From contig NZ_JAPNLE010000009.1 in assembly GCF_026627925.1 (NCBI RefSeq), positions 3,906,001-3,970,000 on the forward strand: DNA of 64,000 nt, read 5' to 3'. This document shows, piece by piece, positions 20,702 to 29,328 of this stretch. This DNA comes from Cupriavidus sp. D39. Lineage in GTDB: Bacteria > Pseudomonadota > Gammaproteobacteria > Burkholderiales > Burkholderiaceae. Both the position numbers and the translations under genes were made by a program. Below the pieces are notes generated by a model. The model worked only from the letters and a program-made list of their open reading frames with translations. It made no database searches and was not told the DNA's origin. Position 1 is the first letter of the stretch, and every line of letters starts with the position of its first letter.

Positions 20702-20815
20702 GTGAACGATGCGGCGGCGCCAACCGAGCTGACGCCGCGCGGGCACATCTACGAGAAACTCGGCGTGGAGACCCGCACGGCCGCCGTGGCGGCCGCGCAG
20801 CGCGCTCTGGCCTAG
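20702..20815 (+). pseudogene. LuxR-type HTH C-terminal remnant
   Basis: A 37-codon open stretch ending in TAG. It reads ELTPRGHIYEKLG and then VETRTAAVAAAQRALA. In LuxR/MalT regulators ELTPRE starts the HTH and HxIYxKLGVxxRTxAV ends it; here the central recognition helices (about 35 residues) are missing and the ends are joined in frame. No receiver or sensor part is found upstream. I read it as the deleted 3' remnant of a lost regulator. Confidence 0.7.
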
Positions 20816-20959
20816 GCCAGCCTTTGGCCAGCAGCGCTGGTGTTGCTAATGCGCTTCATCCAGGCCGGCTGTATGGGTGGTTGGCAAACAAGTCGACACA
20901 AGCCTCTGCTATCTTAGGCGCCCCGCCTGTCGCTGGCCTCCACTCCCATATTGGCTCCC

Positions 20960-22321
20960 ATGCAAGCTTCGACTACCACGCCGGACACCGCAGCCCCGGC
21001 CGCCATCAGCCTGCGCCAGGCTTTCTGGTACTGGCTCAAGCTGGGCTTCATCAGTTTTGGGGGGCCGGCGGGGCAGATTGCCATCATGCACGAGGACCTG
21101 GTCGAGCGGCGCCGCTGGATCTCCGAGAGCCGTTTCCTGCATGCGCTCAATTACTGCATGGTGCTGCCCGGCCCGGAGGCGCAGCAGCTGGCGACATATA
21201 TCGGCTGGCTGATGCACCGCACCTGGGGCGGGGTGATCGCGGGCGGGCTATTCGTGCTGCCGTCGTTGCTGATCCTGATGCTGCTGTCGTGGATCTACAT
21301 GCGCTTTGGCGAGGTGCCGGCGGTGGCGGGGGTGCTGTACGGCATCAAGCCGGCGGTGACGGCCATCGTGATGTCGGCGGCGTGGCGCATCGGCTCGCGG
21401 GCGCTGAAGAACAGCTGGTTGTGGGCGATCGCGGCGGCTTCGTTCGTCGCCATCTTCGCGCTGGAGCTACCGTTTCCGGTCATCGTGCTGGTCGCGGCCT
21501 TGATCGGCTACGCGGGCGGCCGGTTTGCGCCCGCGCGCTTTGCCAGCGGGGGCGGGCACGGCGCGGGCAAGGCCGGCTTTGGCCCCGCGCTGCTGGACGA
21601 TCACACGCCCACGCCGCCGCATGCGCTCTTCACGTGGAAGCGCTTCGCGCTGGTGCTGGCGGTGTTCCTGGCGATCTGGGCGCTGGCGCTGGGCGCGCTG
21701 GCCTGGCGCTACGGCTGGCAGGGCACGCTCACGCAAATGGGCTGGTTCTTCACCAAGGCCGCGCTGATGACCTTTGGCGGCGCCTATGCGGTGCTGCCCT
21801 ACGTCAACCAGGGCGCTGTTCAACACTACCACTGGCTTACCGCGCCGCAGATGATCGACGGCCTGGCGCTAGGCGAAACCACGCCCGGCCCGCTCATCAT
21901 GGTGGTGGCCTTCGTCGGCTTTGTCGGCGGCTGGGCGCAGGCCGTGTTCGGTGCCGATGCGGTGGTGGCGTCGGCCGTGGTGGCGGCGACGGTGGTGACG
22001 TTCTTCACCTTCCTGCCATCGTTCCTGTTCATCCTGCTGGGCGGGCCGTTCGTGGAGAGCACGCACGGCAACCTGAAGTTCACCGCGCCGCTGACCGCCA
22101 TCACCGCGGCGGTGGTTGGCGTGATCGTCAACCTGGCGGTGTTCTTTGCCTATCACGTGCTGTGGCCCGCCGGGCTGCAAGGGCGCTTCGAGTGGCCCTG
22201 CGCGCTGATCGGCCTGGCCGCGGCGGTGGCGTTGTTCCGTTTCAAGGCTGGCGTGATCCCGGTGATCCTCGCTTGCGGCGCCGCCGGGCTGGCGCTGGTG
22301 TTCGTGCGCGGCATGGCCTGA
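20960..22321 (+). CDS. chrA: Chromate transporter, two-domain ChrA type
   Basis: An inner-membrane CHR-family transporter of 453 residues, usually associated with chromate efflux. Two homologous halves are visible. The first has FWYWLKLGFISFGGPAGQI and MVLPGPEAQQLATYIG; the second has MGWFFTKAALMTFGGAYAVLPY and LGETTPGPLIMVVAF. About ten hydrophobic segments are present. ATG 20960 is selected because it lies nearest the conserved N-terminus; a TTG at 20951 is an alternative. No chrB or chrF lies next to it. It is convergent with the LysR gene. Chromate specificity is inferred from the family. Confidence 0.88.
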   Translation: MQASTTTPDTAAPAAISLRQAFWYWLKLGFISFGGPAGQIAIMHEDLVERRRWISESRFLHALNYCMVLPGPEAQQLATYIGWLMHRTWGGVIAGGLFVLPSLLILMLLSWIYMRFGEVPAVAGVLYGIKPAVTAIVMSAAWRIGSRALKNSWLWAIAAASFVAIFALELPFPVIVLVAALIGYAGGRFAPARFASGGGHGAGKAGFGPALLDDHTPTPPHALFTWKRFALVLAVFLAIWALALGALAWRYGWQGTLTQMGWFFTKAALMTFGGAYAVLPYVNQGAVQHYHWLTAPQMIDGLALGETTPGPLIMVVAFVGFVGGWAQAVFGADAVVASAVVAATVVTFFTFLPSFLFILLGGPFVESTHGNLKFTAPLTAITAAVVGVIVNLAVFFAYHVLWPAGLQGRFEWPCALIGLAAAVALFRFKAGVIPVILACGAAGLALVFVRGMA

Positions 22322-22325
22322 GCGG

Positions 22326-23245
22326 CTACCAGCCACTATAGGGCGCGCCCGCCACGCGATGGGCCGCGAAGTGCTCCGCCAGGAAGTCCACGAATGCGCG
22401 CACCTTGGCCGTGAGGTGGTCACGCGTGAGGAATACCGCGAACACATCGGCCGGCGGTGTCTCCCAGTCGGGCAGCACCTGGCGCAGCCGCCCGGACCTG
22501 AGCATCGGCGCCACCTCCCATTCGGAGCGCATCAATATGCCGTGGCCTTGCAAGGCCCAGCCGAGCGCCACTTCGCCATCGTTGGTGCTGGCTGGGCCGC
22601 GCACCTTCACGGTTTCCTGCCGGCTCGCCGAGCGCAGGTGCCAGGTGCCGTAGGTGGCGTCGCTTTCCCGGATCACGATGCAGCGATGCTGCTGCAGCTC
22701 GCGCGGCGAGGCCGGCTCGCCGTGGCTGGCCAGGTAGCGCGGCGCGGCGCATAGCAGGCGGCGGTTGTGCGCGAGGGGCGGGCGGTGAGGCGCGCATCGG
22801 GCAGGTCGCCCACGCGGATGCCGATGTCGAAGCCCGCTTCGGCCAGGTTGAGCGGGCGGTCGGTGAGTTCAAGCTGCACCTCCACCTCGGGGCAGGCCAG
22901 CAGGAAGGCGCCCACCGCCGGCGCCACGTGGCGCCGGCCGAAGCCCAGCGTGGCGTTGACCCGCAGCAGCCCGCGCGGCGCCACCCGGCTGCCGCCCAGC
23001 CCTTGCTCCAGTTCCTCCAGCTCGGCCAGGATGCGTGCGCCCTGGGCCAGGTAGGCCTCGCCTTCCTGCGTGACGCTCAGACGGCGCGTGGTGCGGTTGA
23101 GCAGGCGCACGCCCAGGCGCGTCTCCAGCGCCGCCAGCCGCTTGCTGGCGGCCGAGGGCGTGATGCCGAACTGCTGGGCCGCGCCGGCCAGGCTGCCGCG
23201 CTTGACCAGGGTAACGAAGAAGGCGAGGTCGGAGAAATTGTCCAC
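22326..23245 (-). CDS. LysR-family transcriptional regulator (one-base frameshift)
   Basis: An LTTR of 306 residues after repair. The N-terminal winged HTH reads FFVTLVKRGSLAGAAQQFG and SAASKRLAALETRLG, followed by an effector-binding domain (ELTDRPLNLAEAGFDIGIRVG). The frame breaks after RLTARP. One missing base in the plus-strand G4 run at 22775-22778 restores LAHNRRLLCAAP and leads into VIRESDATYGTW. The GTG start is at 23245. It is divergent from the Bug receptor gene at 23418, its most likely target by the usual LTTR arrangement, and ends 5 bases from the chrA stop. Confidence 0.85.
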
Positions 23246-23417
23246 GGTGCACGGTACAACGTTGCGTCTGGTGTCGAGATTAGTGAAATCAGCGACTGAA
23301 TGAAAGTCTGTGGATGAAATTATAGCGGTGGGTTCAATGGTTAAACTGGCATTTCAATAAGTGCGGCGGCATTGGGGGCGTTCCCCGTCAGCCAGCCGGC
23401 CACCCAGGAGACCCCAT

Positions 23418-24428
23418 ATGACCCGCTTTGCCGCCATCGCCCGCCGGATCTGCTGGATCCGCCGGCTATCGCTAGCCTTGGGCGCTGTCGCCCTGTCGGT
23501 TGCCCTCGCGCCGGCAGCCGCCTCGGCCGAGACGTTTCCCGCGCGCCCGATCCGCCTGATCGTGCCGTTTGCCCCCGGCGGCAGCGTCGACATCGCCGCG
23601 CGGCTGATCACCGAAGCGTGGGGCCGGCAGCTCGGCCAGCCCGTGGTGGCGGACAACCGCGCGGGCGCCTCCGGCAATATCGGCATGGACCAGACCGCCA
23701 AGGCCAAGCCCGATGGCTATACGCTGGCCATCAACAACGTGGCGCTGGCGGTGAATCCTTCGCTGTTCGCCAAGCTGCCGTTCGACACCGAGCGCGACCT
23801 GATGTCGGTCGGCACCATGGGCACCTCGCAGCATGTGCTGGTGGTGACCAACAGCCTGCCGGCCAAGGATGTGAAGGCGCTGATCGCGCTGGCCAAGAGC
23901 CGCCCCGGGCAACTGAGCTTTGGCTCGGCGGGCACTGGCAGCACCTTCCATATGGCGGCGGAGCTGTTCAAGTCGGAGTCCGGCACCGCCATCCTGCACG
24001 TGCCGTACAAGGGCGGCGGCCCGGCCATGGTCGACACCATCGCCGGCCAGGTGCAGCTCAGCTTCCCGGTGCTGTCGGCCGCGCTGCCGCAGGTGCAAGC
24101 CGGCAAGCTGCGCGCACTGGCGGTGACCGGGCCCAAGCGCTCGCCGCTGCTGCCCGATGTGCCCACCATCGCCGAGGCGGGCCTGCCCAACTACGCCTTC
24201 GAGACCTGGTTCATCGTCAGCGCGCCGGCCGGCACGCCCAAGGACGTGATCGCCAGGCTCAACCAGACGCTGAACCAGGCGCTGGCCGCACCGGAGATCA
24301 AGGCGCGCCTGCTCAAGGAAGGCTTCGAGCCGCTCAGCATGAGCCCGTCCCAGGCCGACGCCATGCTGCACAAGGAAATCAAACGCTGGGCCGCGCAGAT
24401 CAAGCAGGCCGGCATCACGCCGGAGTAA
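23418..24428 (+). CDS. Bug-type tripartite tricarboxylate transporter receptor protein
   Basis: A periplasmic solute receptor of the Bug/TctC family, 336 residues. An N-terminal signal peptide ends near AAASAETF. The mature protein starts with FPARPIRLIVPFAPGGSVDIAARL, the family signature, and also has AGASGNIGMD and VPYKGGGPAM. No TctA/TctB membrane subunits are nearby, as is common for Bug proteins in Cupriavidus. The ligand is unknown; a di- or tricarboxylate is plausible from the LeuCD-type enzyme that follows 52 bases downstream. ATG 23418 has GGAG upstream. Confidence 0.92.
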   Translation: MTRFAAIARRICWIRRLSLALGAVALSVALAPAAASAETFPARPIRLIVPFAPGGSVDIAARLITEAWGRQLGQPVVADNRAGASGNIGMDQTAKAKPDGYTLAINNVALAVNPSLFAKLPFDTERDLMSVGTMGTSQHVLVVTNSLPAKDVKALIALAKSRPGQLSFGSAGTGSTFHMAAELFKSESGTAILHVPYKGGGPAMVDTIAGQVQLSFPVLSAALPQVQAGKLRALAVTGPKRSPLLPDVPTIAEAGLPNYAFETWFIVSAPAGTPKDVIARLNQTLNQALAAPEIKARLLKEGFEPLSMSPSQADAMLHKEIKRWAAQIKQAGITPE

Positions 24429-24480
24429 GCGCAGTTCTGTCTCCCGCGCATTTTCTAACCCACATCAAGCAGGCTGTCCC

Positions 24481-25899
24481 ATGTCAGGCCTTACCTTCTA
24501 TCGCAAGCTGGTGGATTCGCACACCGTGGCCGCGCTCGACGCCGACCACGTGCTGCTCTACGCGGATCTGCACCTGATGAACGAATACACCAGCCCGCAG
24601 GCTTTCGCCGGGCTGGCCGCGCAGGGCCGGGGCGTGCCGTCGCCGGGCCAGCAGGTGGCGGTGGTGGACCACATCATTCCCACCCATGCCGAAAGCCCGC
24701 GCCGCATCCAGGATCCCGCCTCGGCGCTGCAGGCGCGCAACCTCAAGCGCAATTGCGACCAGCACGGCATCCCGCTGTTCGATACCGATGACGCGCTGCA
24801 GGGCATCGAGCACGTGATCGCGCCCGAGCACGGGATGATCCGCCCGGGCATGGTGGTGCTGTGCGGCGACAGCCATACCACCACCTACGGCGCGCTGGGC
24901 GCGCTTGGCTTTGGCATCGGCACGTCGGAGGTGGAGCACGTGCTGGCCACGCAGACGCTGGTGTACCGCGTGGCGATGGACCTGCGCATCCGCGTGGACG
25001 GCATGCTGCCGCGCGGCGCCACCGCGAAGGACCTGATCCTGCATATCATCAGCCGCATCAGCGCGCAGGGCGCGCGTGGCTATGTGGTGGAGTTCACCGG
25101 CAGCGCCATCGCCGCGCTGTCCATCGAGGCGCGCATGACCTTGTGCAACATGACGGTGGAAGCCGGCGCACGCGGCGCGCTGATCGCGCCGGATGCGGCG
25201 GCCATCGACTACGTGCTGGCCCGCGCCGCCGATATCGATGCAACGCTGCGCGAGCGCGCGCTGGCCTGCTGGCGCGCGCTTCACTCCGATGCGGATGCCA
25301 AGTTCGACTGCGAGCTGGTGTTCGACGCCAGCCATGTGGCGCCGTACGTGAGTTGGGGCACCAGCCCCGATCAAGCGATCCCCATCGATGCGCGCGTGCC
25401 GCTGGTGGAGGATGCCGTCGACGACACGGCGCGCAGCGCTGCCGCCAAGGCGCTGGACTACATCAGCCTGCAGGCGGGTGCCTCGCTCGAAGGCTTGCCG
25501 GTGCAGCGCGTGTTCATCGGTTCGTGCACCAATGGCCGCATCGAAGACCTGCGCGCGGTGGCCGCCATCGTGCGCGGGCGCAAGGTGGCCGAAGGCGTGC
25601 GCGCGATGGTGGTGCCGGGCTCCGGCGCGGTGCGCCAGCAGGCGGAGGAAGAAGGCATTGCGCAGGTGCTGCTGGATGCAGGCTTCGAATGGCGCAAGCC
25701 GGGCTGCTCGATGTGCCTGGCCATGAACGACGACGTACTCGCGCCGGGCGAGCGCTGCGCCTCCACCACCAACCGCAATTTCGAGGGACGCCAGGGGCGC
25801 GCCGGGCGCACCCACCTGATGAGTCCCGCCATGGCCGCCGCCGCGGCGCTGACCGGCTGCATCACCGATGTACGCCGCCTGGAGCAGACCGATGCCTGA
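24481..25899 (+). CDS. Aconitase-family hydro-lyase, large subunit (LeuC-like)
   Basis: Large subunit of a 3-isopropylmalate dehydratase/homoaconitase-type enzyme, 472 residues. It carries the 4Fe-4S cluster with cysteines in FIGSCTNGR and PGCSMC. LCGDSHTTTYGALGALGFGIG matches the active-site region. It overlaps the small subunit start by 8 bases. Its context (Bug receptor, dehalogenase-like hydrolase, LysR) is catabolic rather than leucine biosynthesis, so the real substrate may be a substituted malate, citramalate or citrate. I therefore do not assign leuC. Confidence 0.88.
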   Translation: MSGLTFYRKLVDSHTVAALDADHVLLYADLHLMNEYTSPQAFAGLAAQGRGVPSPGQQVAVVDHIIPTHAESPRRIQDPASALQARNLKRNCDQHGIPLFDTDDALQGIEHVIAPEHGMIRPGMVVLCGDSHTTTYGALGALGFGIGTSEVEHVLATQTLVYRVAMDLRIRVDGMLPRGATAKDLILHIISRISAQGARGYVVEFTGSAIAALSIEARMTLCNMTVEAGARGALIAPDAAAIDYVLARAADIDATLRERALACWRALHSDADAKFDCELVFDASHVAPYVSWGTSPDQAIPIDARVPLVEDAVDDTARSAAAKALDYISLQAGASLEGLPVQRVFIGSCTNGRIEDLRAVAAIVRGRKVAEGVRAMVVPGSGAVRQQAEEEGIAQVLLDAGFEWRKPGCSMCLAMNDDVLAPGERCASTTNRNFEGRQGRAGRTHLMSPAMAAAAALTGCITDVRRLEQTDA

Positions 25900-26562
25900 T
25901 GCAATGCCTGATTCAATACCTGATCACGATTCCGACCTGATCTCCGCGCTCGGCGCGCCCTGCCCATCGGTAACCTCGACACCGACCAGATCATGCCCAA
26001 GCAGTTCCTGCGCATCATCGACAAGGCGGGGCTGGACCGTGGCCTGCTCTACGATATGCGTTTCGACGCGCAAGGCGCGCCGCGCCTGGAGTTCGTGCTC
26101 AACCAGCCGCGGTACCAGGGTGCGGGCGTGCTGGTGGCCGGCCCGAACTTTGGCTGCGGCTCAAGCCGCGAGCACGCTGTATGGGGCTTGCAGCAATTCG
26201 GCATCCGCGCGGTGATCGCGCCGAGCTTTGGCGAGATCTTCTACTCCAATGCCATGAACAACCGCCTGCTGCTGGTGATGCTGCCGCAGGCGCAAGTGGA
26301 TGCGCTGATGGCCGTAGTGTCGCGCGACGTGCCTGCGCAGATCGACATCGACCTCGCGGCGATGACGGTGAGCGCTGGCCCCGTGCGCTTTGCCTTCACG
26401 CTGGCCGAGCGCCACCGCACCATGTTCCGGCAAGGGCTGGACATGATCGGTGCAACGCTGGCACAGTCGTCGCAGATCGCCGGGTTCGCGCGGCGTCATC
26501 ATCATGCGCAGCCCTGGCTGCAGGACGTCGCCGCCAAGACCATGGCGCGACTGTCCGCCTGA
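25892..26562 (+). CDS. Aconitase-family hydro-lyase, small subunit (LeuD-like, one-base frameshift)
   Basis: Small (swivel) subunit pairing with the preceding LeuC-like protein. ATG 25892 overlaps the large-subunit stop. The frame then breaks after LISALGAP. One missing C in the run at 25958-25960 restores LPIGNLDTDQIMPKQFLR, and the protein continues through GPNFGCGSSREHAVWGL, the conserved substrate-binding loop, to 223 residues. The repaired junction reproduces a LeuD hallmark (NxDTDQIxP), so sequencing error is very likely. An internal start at 25993 would lose this motif and is rejected. Confidence 0.85.
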
Positions 26563-26575
26563 AGGAGGACGGATT

Positions 26576-27460
26576 GTGTTCGAAGGTTTCACCCCGCACC
26601 GCATTCCATGCGGCGACGTCGAGATCAACGCCATCGTCGGCGGCCAGGGCCCTGCGCTGCTGCTGCTCCATGGCCATCCGCAAACGCATGTGATCTGGCA
26701 TAAGGTCGCCGCCACGCTGGTGCGGCACTTCACGGTGGTCGCCACCGACCTGCGCGGCTACGGCGACAGCGGCAAGCCCGCCGGCCTGCCGGACCACGCC
26801 AACTACAGCAAGCGCAGCATGGCGCAGGATCAGGTCACGGCGATGCGCGCGCTGGGCTTCGCGCGCTTCCTGGTGATGGCGCACGACCGCGGCGGGCGCG
26901 TGGCGCACCGCATGGCGCTGGATCATCCGGATGCCGTGCGCCGGCTGGTCACGCTCGATATCGCGCCCACGCTGGCGATGTACGAGCAGACCAACCTGCA
27001 GTTCGCGCTGGCCTATTACCACTGGTTCTTCCTGATCCGGCCCGCGCCGTTTCCCGAGACGCTGATCGAGGCCGATCCGGCGCTCTACCTGCGCAGCACT
27101 ATGGGCAGCCGCAGCGCCGGCCTAGCGCCGTTCACCGAGGCGGCCATGGCGGAATACCTGCGCTGCCTCAGCCTGCCGGGCGCGGCGCACGGGCTGTGCG
27201 AGGACTATCGCGCCAGCGCGTCGATCGATCTCGAGCACGACCGCGCCGACCTGGCCGCCGGGCGCAAGGTCGAGTGCGAGATGCTGGCGCTGTGGGGAGA
27301 GCAGGGCGCGGTGGGCCGCTGCTTCGCGCCGCTGGAGGAGTGGCGCAAGGTGGCGCGCAACGTGAGCGGCAAGAGCCTGCCGTGCGGGCACTACATTGCC
27401 GAGGAAATGCCGGAGTTGCTGCTGGAAGAGACGCTGCCCTTCCTGCTGGGCGCAGGTTAA
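26576..27460 (+). CDS. Alpha/beta hydrolase with the fluoroacetate/haloacetate dehalogenase residue set
   Basis: A 294-residue alpha/beta hydrolase starting at GTG 26576 behind a strong AAGGAGGA. The nucleophile elbow is AHDRGGRVAHRMALDHPD, with Asp (D104) instead of Ser. Compared with the known fluoroacetate dehalogenase residues Asp110, Arg111, Arg114, Asp134, His155, Trp156, Tyr219 and His280, this protein has D104, R105, R108, D128, H149, W150, a Tyr at about 211 and H272. A carbon-halogen hydrolase is therefore the best guess; an epoxide hydrolase-like role is the alternative. It lies 13 bases after the LeuD-like gene in one operon. Confidence 0.85.
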   Translation: MFEGFTPHRIPCGDVEINAIVGGQGPALLLLHGHPQTHVIWHKVAATLVRHFTVVATDLRGYGDSGKPAGLPDHANYSKRSMAQDQVTAMRALGFARFLVMAHDRGGRVAHRMALDHPDAVRRLVTLDIAPTLAMYEQTNLQFALAYYHWFFLIRPAPFPETLIEADPALYLRSTMGSRSAGLAPFTEAAMAEYLRCLSLPGAAHGLCEDYRASASIDLEHDRADLAAGRKVECEMLALWGEQGAVGRCFAPLEEWRKVARNVSGKSLPCGHYIAEEMPELLLEETLPFLLGAG

Positions 27461-27547
27461 AGACGCAACGGGCGAATGCGCAGCGAGCCGGGCTGGCTTA
27501 CACTCGCTGTCTTCGCCCCTGTCCCAACCGAACGCATTCTCCAGCCC

Positions 27548-28201
27548 ATGCCGCCCCGCAAGAATCCCGCCGCTGCCATCGAAACGCTCGACACGCTCGC
27601 GCAAGGCCGCGCTGCCAGCGACCAGGCCATCCAGTTGCTCGACGGCGCCGTCAACCACGTGCTGGAACACGGCATCGGCGACTTGTCGCTGCGCCATATC
27701 GCCGAAGCGCTCGGCACCAGCCACCGCATGCTGATCTACTACTTCGGCTCGGCCGACCAATTCTGGGAGGCGGTGCTGCGCCGCATCCGCCATGCCGAGC
27801 TGGATGCGCGCGCCAGCCTGGCCGCCAGCGAGCCCGATCCCGCGCGGGCGCTGGAGGTGGCCTGGGCGCGCTACTCGGCGGATAACTACCTGCCCATCAT
27901 CCAGTTGCTGTTCGAGATCTACGGCCGTGCCATTCGCGATCGAGAACGCTTCCAGGCGTTCCTCGACGACGTGATCGGCAGCTGGACCGGCGCGCTGACC
28001 GAGCGCTTTCACAAGCAGCTTGGCTTGAGCTTGAGCGAGGCGAAGCTGCGGGCTCGCGTCGAGGTGGCCACCGTGCGTGGCTTGCTGCTGGATCTCGTCA
28101 CCACGGGCGACCGCAAGGGCACCACCGCCGCGCTGAAGTACTTCGCGCGCATGCTGAATGCGCCGAAGGCCGCGGGCGCGAAATCCGATCCCGAAGCCTG
28201 A
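27548..28201 (+). CDS. TetR-family transcriptional regulator
   Basis: A 217-residue regulator. The N-terminal TetR HTH reads HGIGDLSLRHIAEALGTSHRMLIYYFGS, the tyrosine-rich end of the recognition helix being typical. The C-terminal ligand domain has no recognisable signature. ATG 27548 is preferred over 27476 because it starts at MPPRKN just ahead of the HTH. It lies between the dehalogenase-like gene and a second Bug-receptor gene on the same strand. A perfect palindrome at 28257-28272 in the following gap is a candidate operator. Confidence 0.88.
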   Translation: MPPRKNPAAAIETLDTLAQGRAASDQAIQLLDGAVNHVLEHGIGDLSLRHIAEALGTSHRMLIYYFGSADQFWEAVLRRIRHAELDARASLAASEPDPARALEVAWARYSADNYLPIIQLLFEIYGRAIRDRERFQAFLDDVIGSWTGALTERFHKQLGLSLSEAKLRARVEVATVRGLLLDLVTTGDRKGTTAALKYFARMLNAPKAAGAKSDPEA

Positions 28202-28256
28202 TCCGTGCGCGGCGCCGGCATCGGCGCCGCGGCCCTGCAAAATTTTTCCCTCTGCA

Positions 28257-28272
28257 TGTACCACATGGTACA
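28257..28272. promoter_or_regulatory. Candidate TetR operator palindrome
   Basis: A perfect inverted repeat TGTACC-ACAT-GGTACA lies 56 bases after the TetR stop and 59 bases before the second Bug-receptor gene. Its position and symmetry fit an operator for the adjacent TetR protein. The assignment is inferred from layout only. Confidence 0.5.
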
Positions 28273-28330
28273 GTAAACCGGACGCACCCGATGCGAGGGT
28301 GCCGTTCAGGGGATTGCAGAGGAGATCGAA

Positions 28331-29299
28331 GTGAAGAGACGCACACTGATATTAAGCGCCGCGCTCGCCGCGGCTGGCATGGCATATGGCGCCGCCGGCT
28401 GTGCGCAGGACTGGCCGCAGCGCCCCGTCAGGCTGGTCGTGCCGCAGGCCGGCGGCACGGGCAACGACGTGCTCGCGCGCGCACTGGCCGAAGCGCTGGG
28501 CAAGCGCTGGGGCCGCAGCGTTGTCGTGGAAAACAAGCCCGGCGCCAACGGCGTGCTGGCCATCAACTATGTGCTGCAGCAGCCGGCCGATGGCTACACC
28601 TTGTTCTTTGCCGGCGTTTCCAACCTGGCCTTCAATCCCTTCCTGTATCCCGCGCTGCCTTATGTGCCGCAGCGCGACCTGACCGGCGTGGCGATGCTGG
28701 CCAACTCGCCGTTCGTGCTGGTGGTCGCGCCGGCGATGCATGCCACCAGCTTTGCCGAATTCGTGCGGCTCGCCAAGGCGCGGCCGGGCGGCATCAGCTA
28801 CGCCTCCGGCGGCATCGGCAACTCCACGCACCTGGCCATGGAGCTGGTGGCCGAGCGCGCCGGCGTCAAGCTGCAGCATGTGCCGTTCAATGGCGCCGGT
28901 GGCTCAACCAGCCTGATGTCGGGCGAGACGCCCGTCATGATGAATGTGCTGGCGGGCGTGCAGCCCTATATCGCCGGCAAGAAGCTGGTGGCGCTGGCCG
29001 TGACCGGCGAGCGGCGGCTGGCCGCGTTGCCAGATGTGCCCACCTTCAAGGAGCTGGGCTACGACGTGGCGGTGCCGGGCTGGTACGCCATCGTGGCGAA
29101 GTCGGGCACGCCGGCGGCGCTGGTGCAGAAGATCAACGCCGACATCGGCGCAGCCATGGACGAGCCGGCATTCAAGGACAAGCTGGCCAACCAGCTCCTT
29201 GACGCGATCAAGGGTCCGCCCACCGAGGTGGAGCGCTACATGCAGCGCGACGCGCAGGCGTGGGGCCCCATGATCCGCAAGCTCGGCATTGCCCTCTGA
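28331..29299 (+). CDS. Second Bug-type tricarboxylate transporter receptor protein
   Basis: A periplasmic solute-binding protein of 322 residues, related to the one at 23418 but clearly divergent. The signal peptide is RRTLILSAALAAAGMAYGAAG, with an AGCAQDW region that could be a type I or lipoprotein cleavage site. Family motifs are DWPQRPVRLVVPQAGGTGND, NKPGANGVLAINY and HVPFNGAGG. The start is GTG 28331 with GGAGATCG upstream. It is followed 29 bases later by the M24-fold gene, with which it probably forms a TetR-controlled unit. The ligand is unknown. Confidence 0.9.
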   Translation: MKRRTLILSAALAAAGMAYGAAGCAQDWPQRPVRLVVPQAGGTGNDVLARALAEALGKRWGRSVVVENKPGANGVLAINYVLQQPADGYTLFFAGVSNLAFNPFLYPALPYVPQRDLTGVAMLANSPFVLVVAPAMHATSFAEFVRLAKARPGGISYASGGIGNSTHLAMELVAERAGVKLQHVPFNGAGGSTSLMSGETPVMMNVLAGVQPYIAGKKLVALAVTGERRLAALPDVPTFKELGYDVAVPGWYAIVAKSGTPAALVQKINADIGAAMDEPAFKDKLANQLLDAIKGPPTEVERYMQRDAQAWGPMIRKLGIAL

Positions 29300-29328
29300 C
29301 CCCGCACCCACTACCAAGGAGACAAGAC

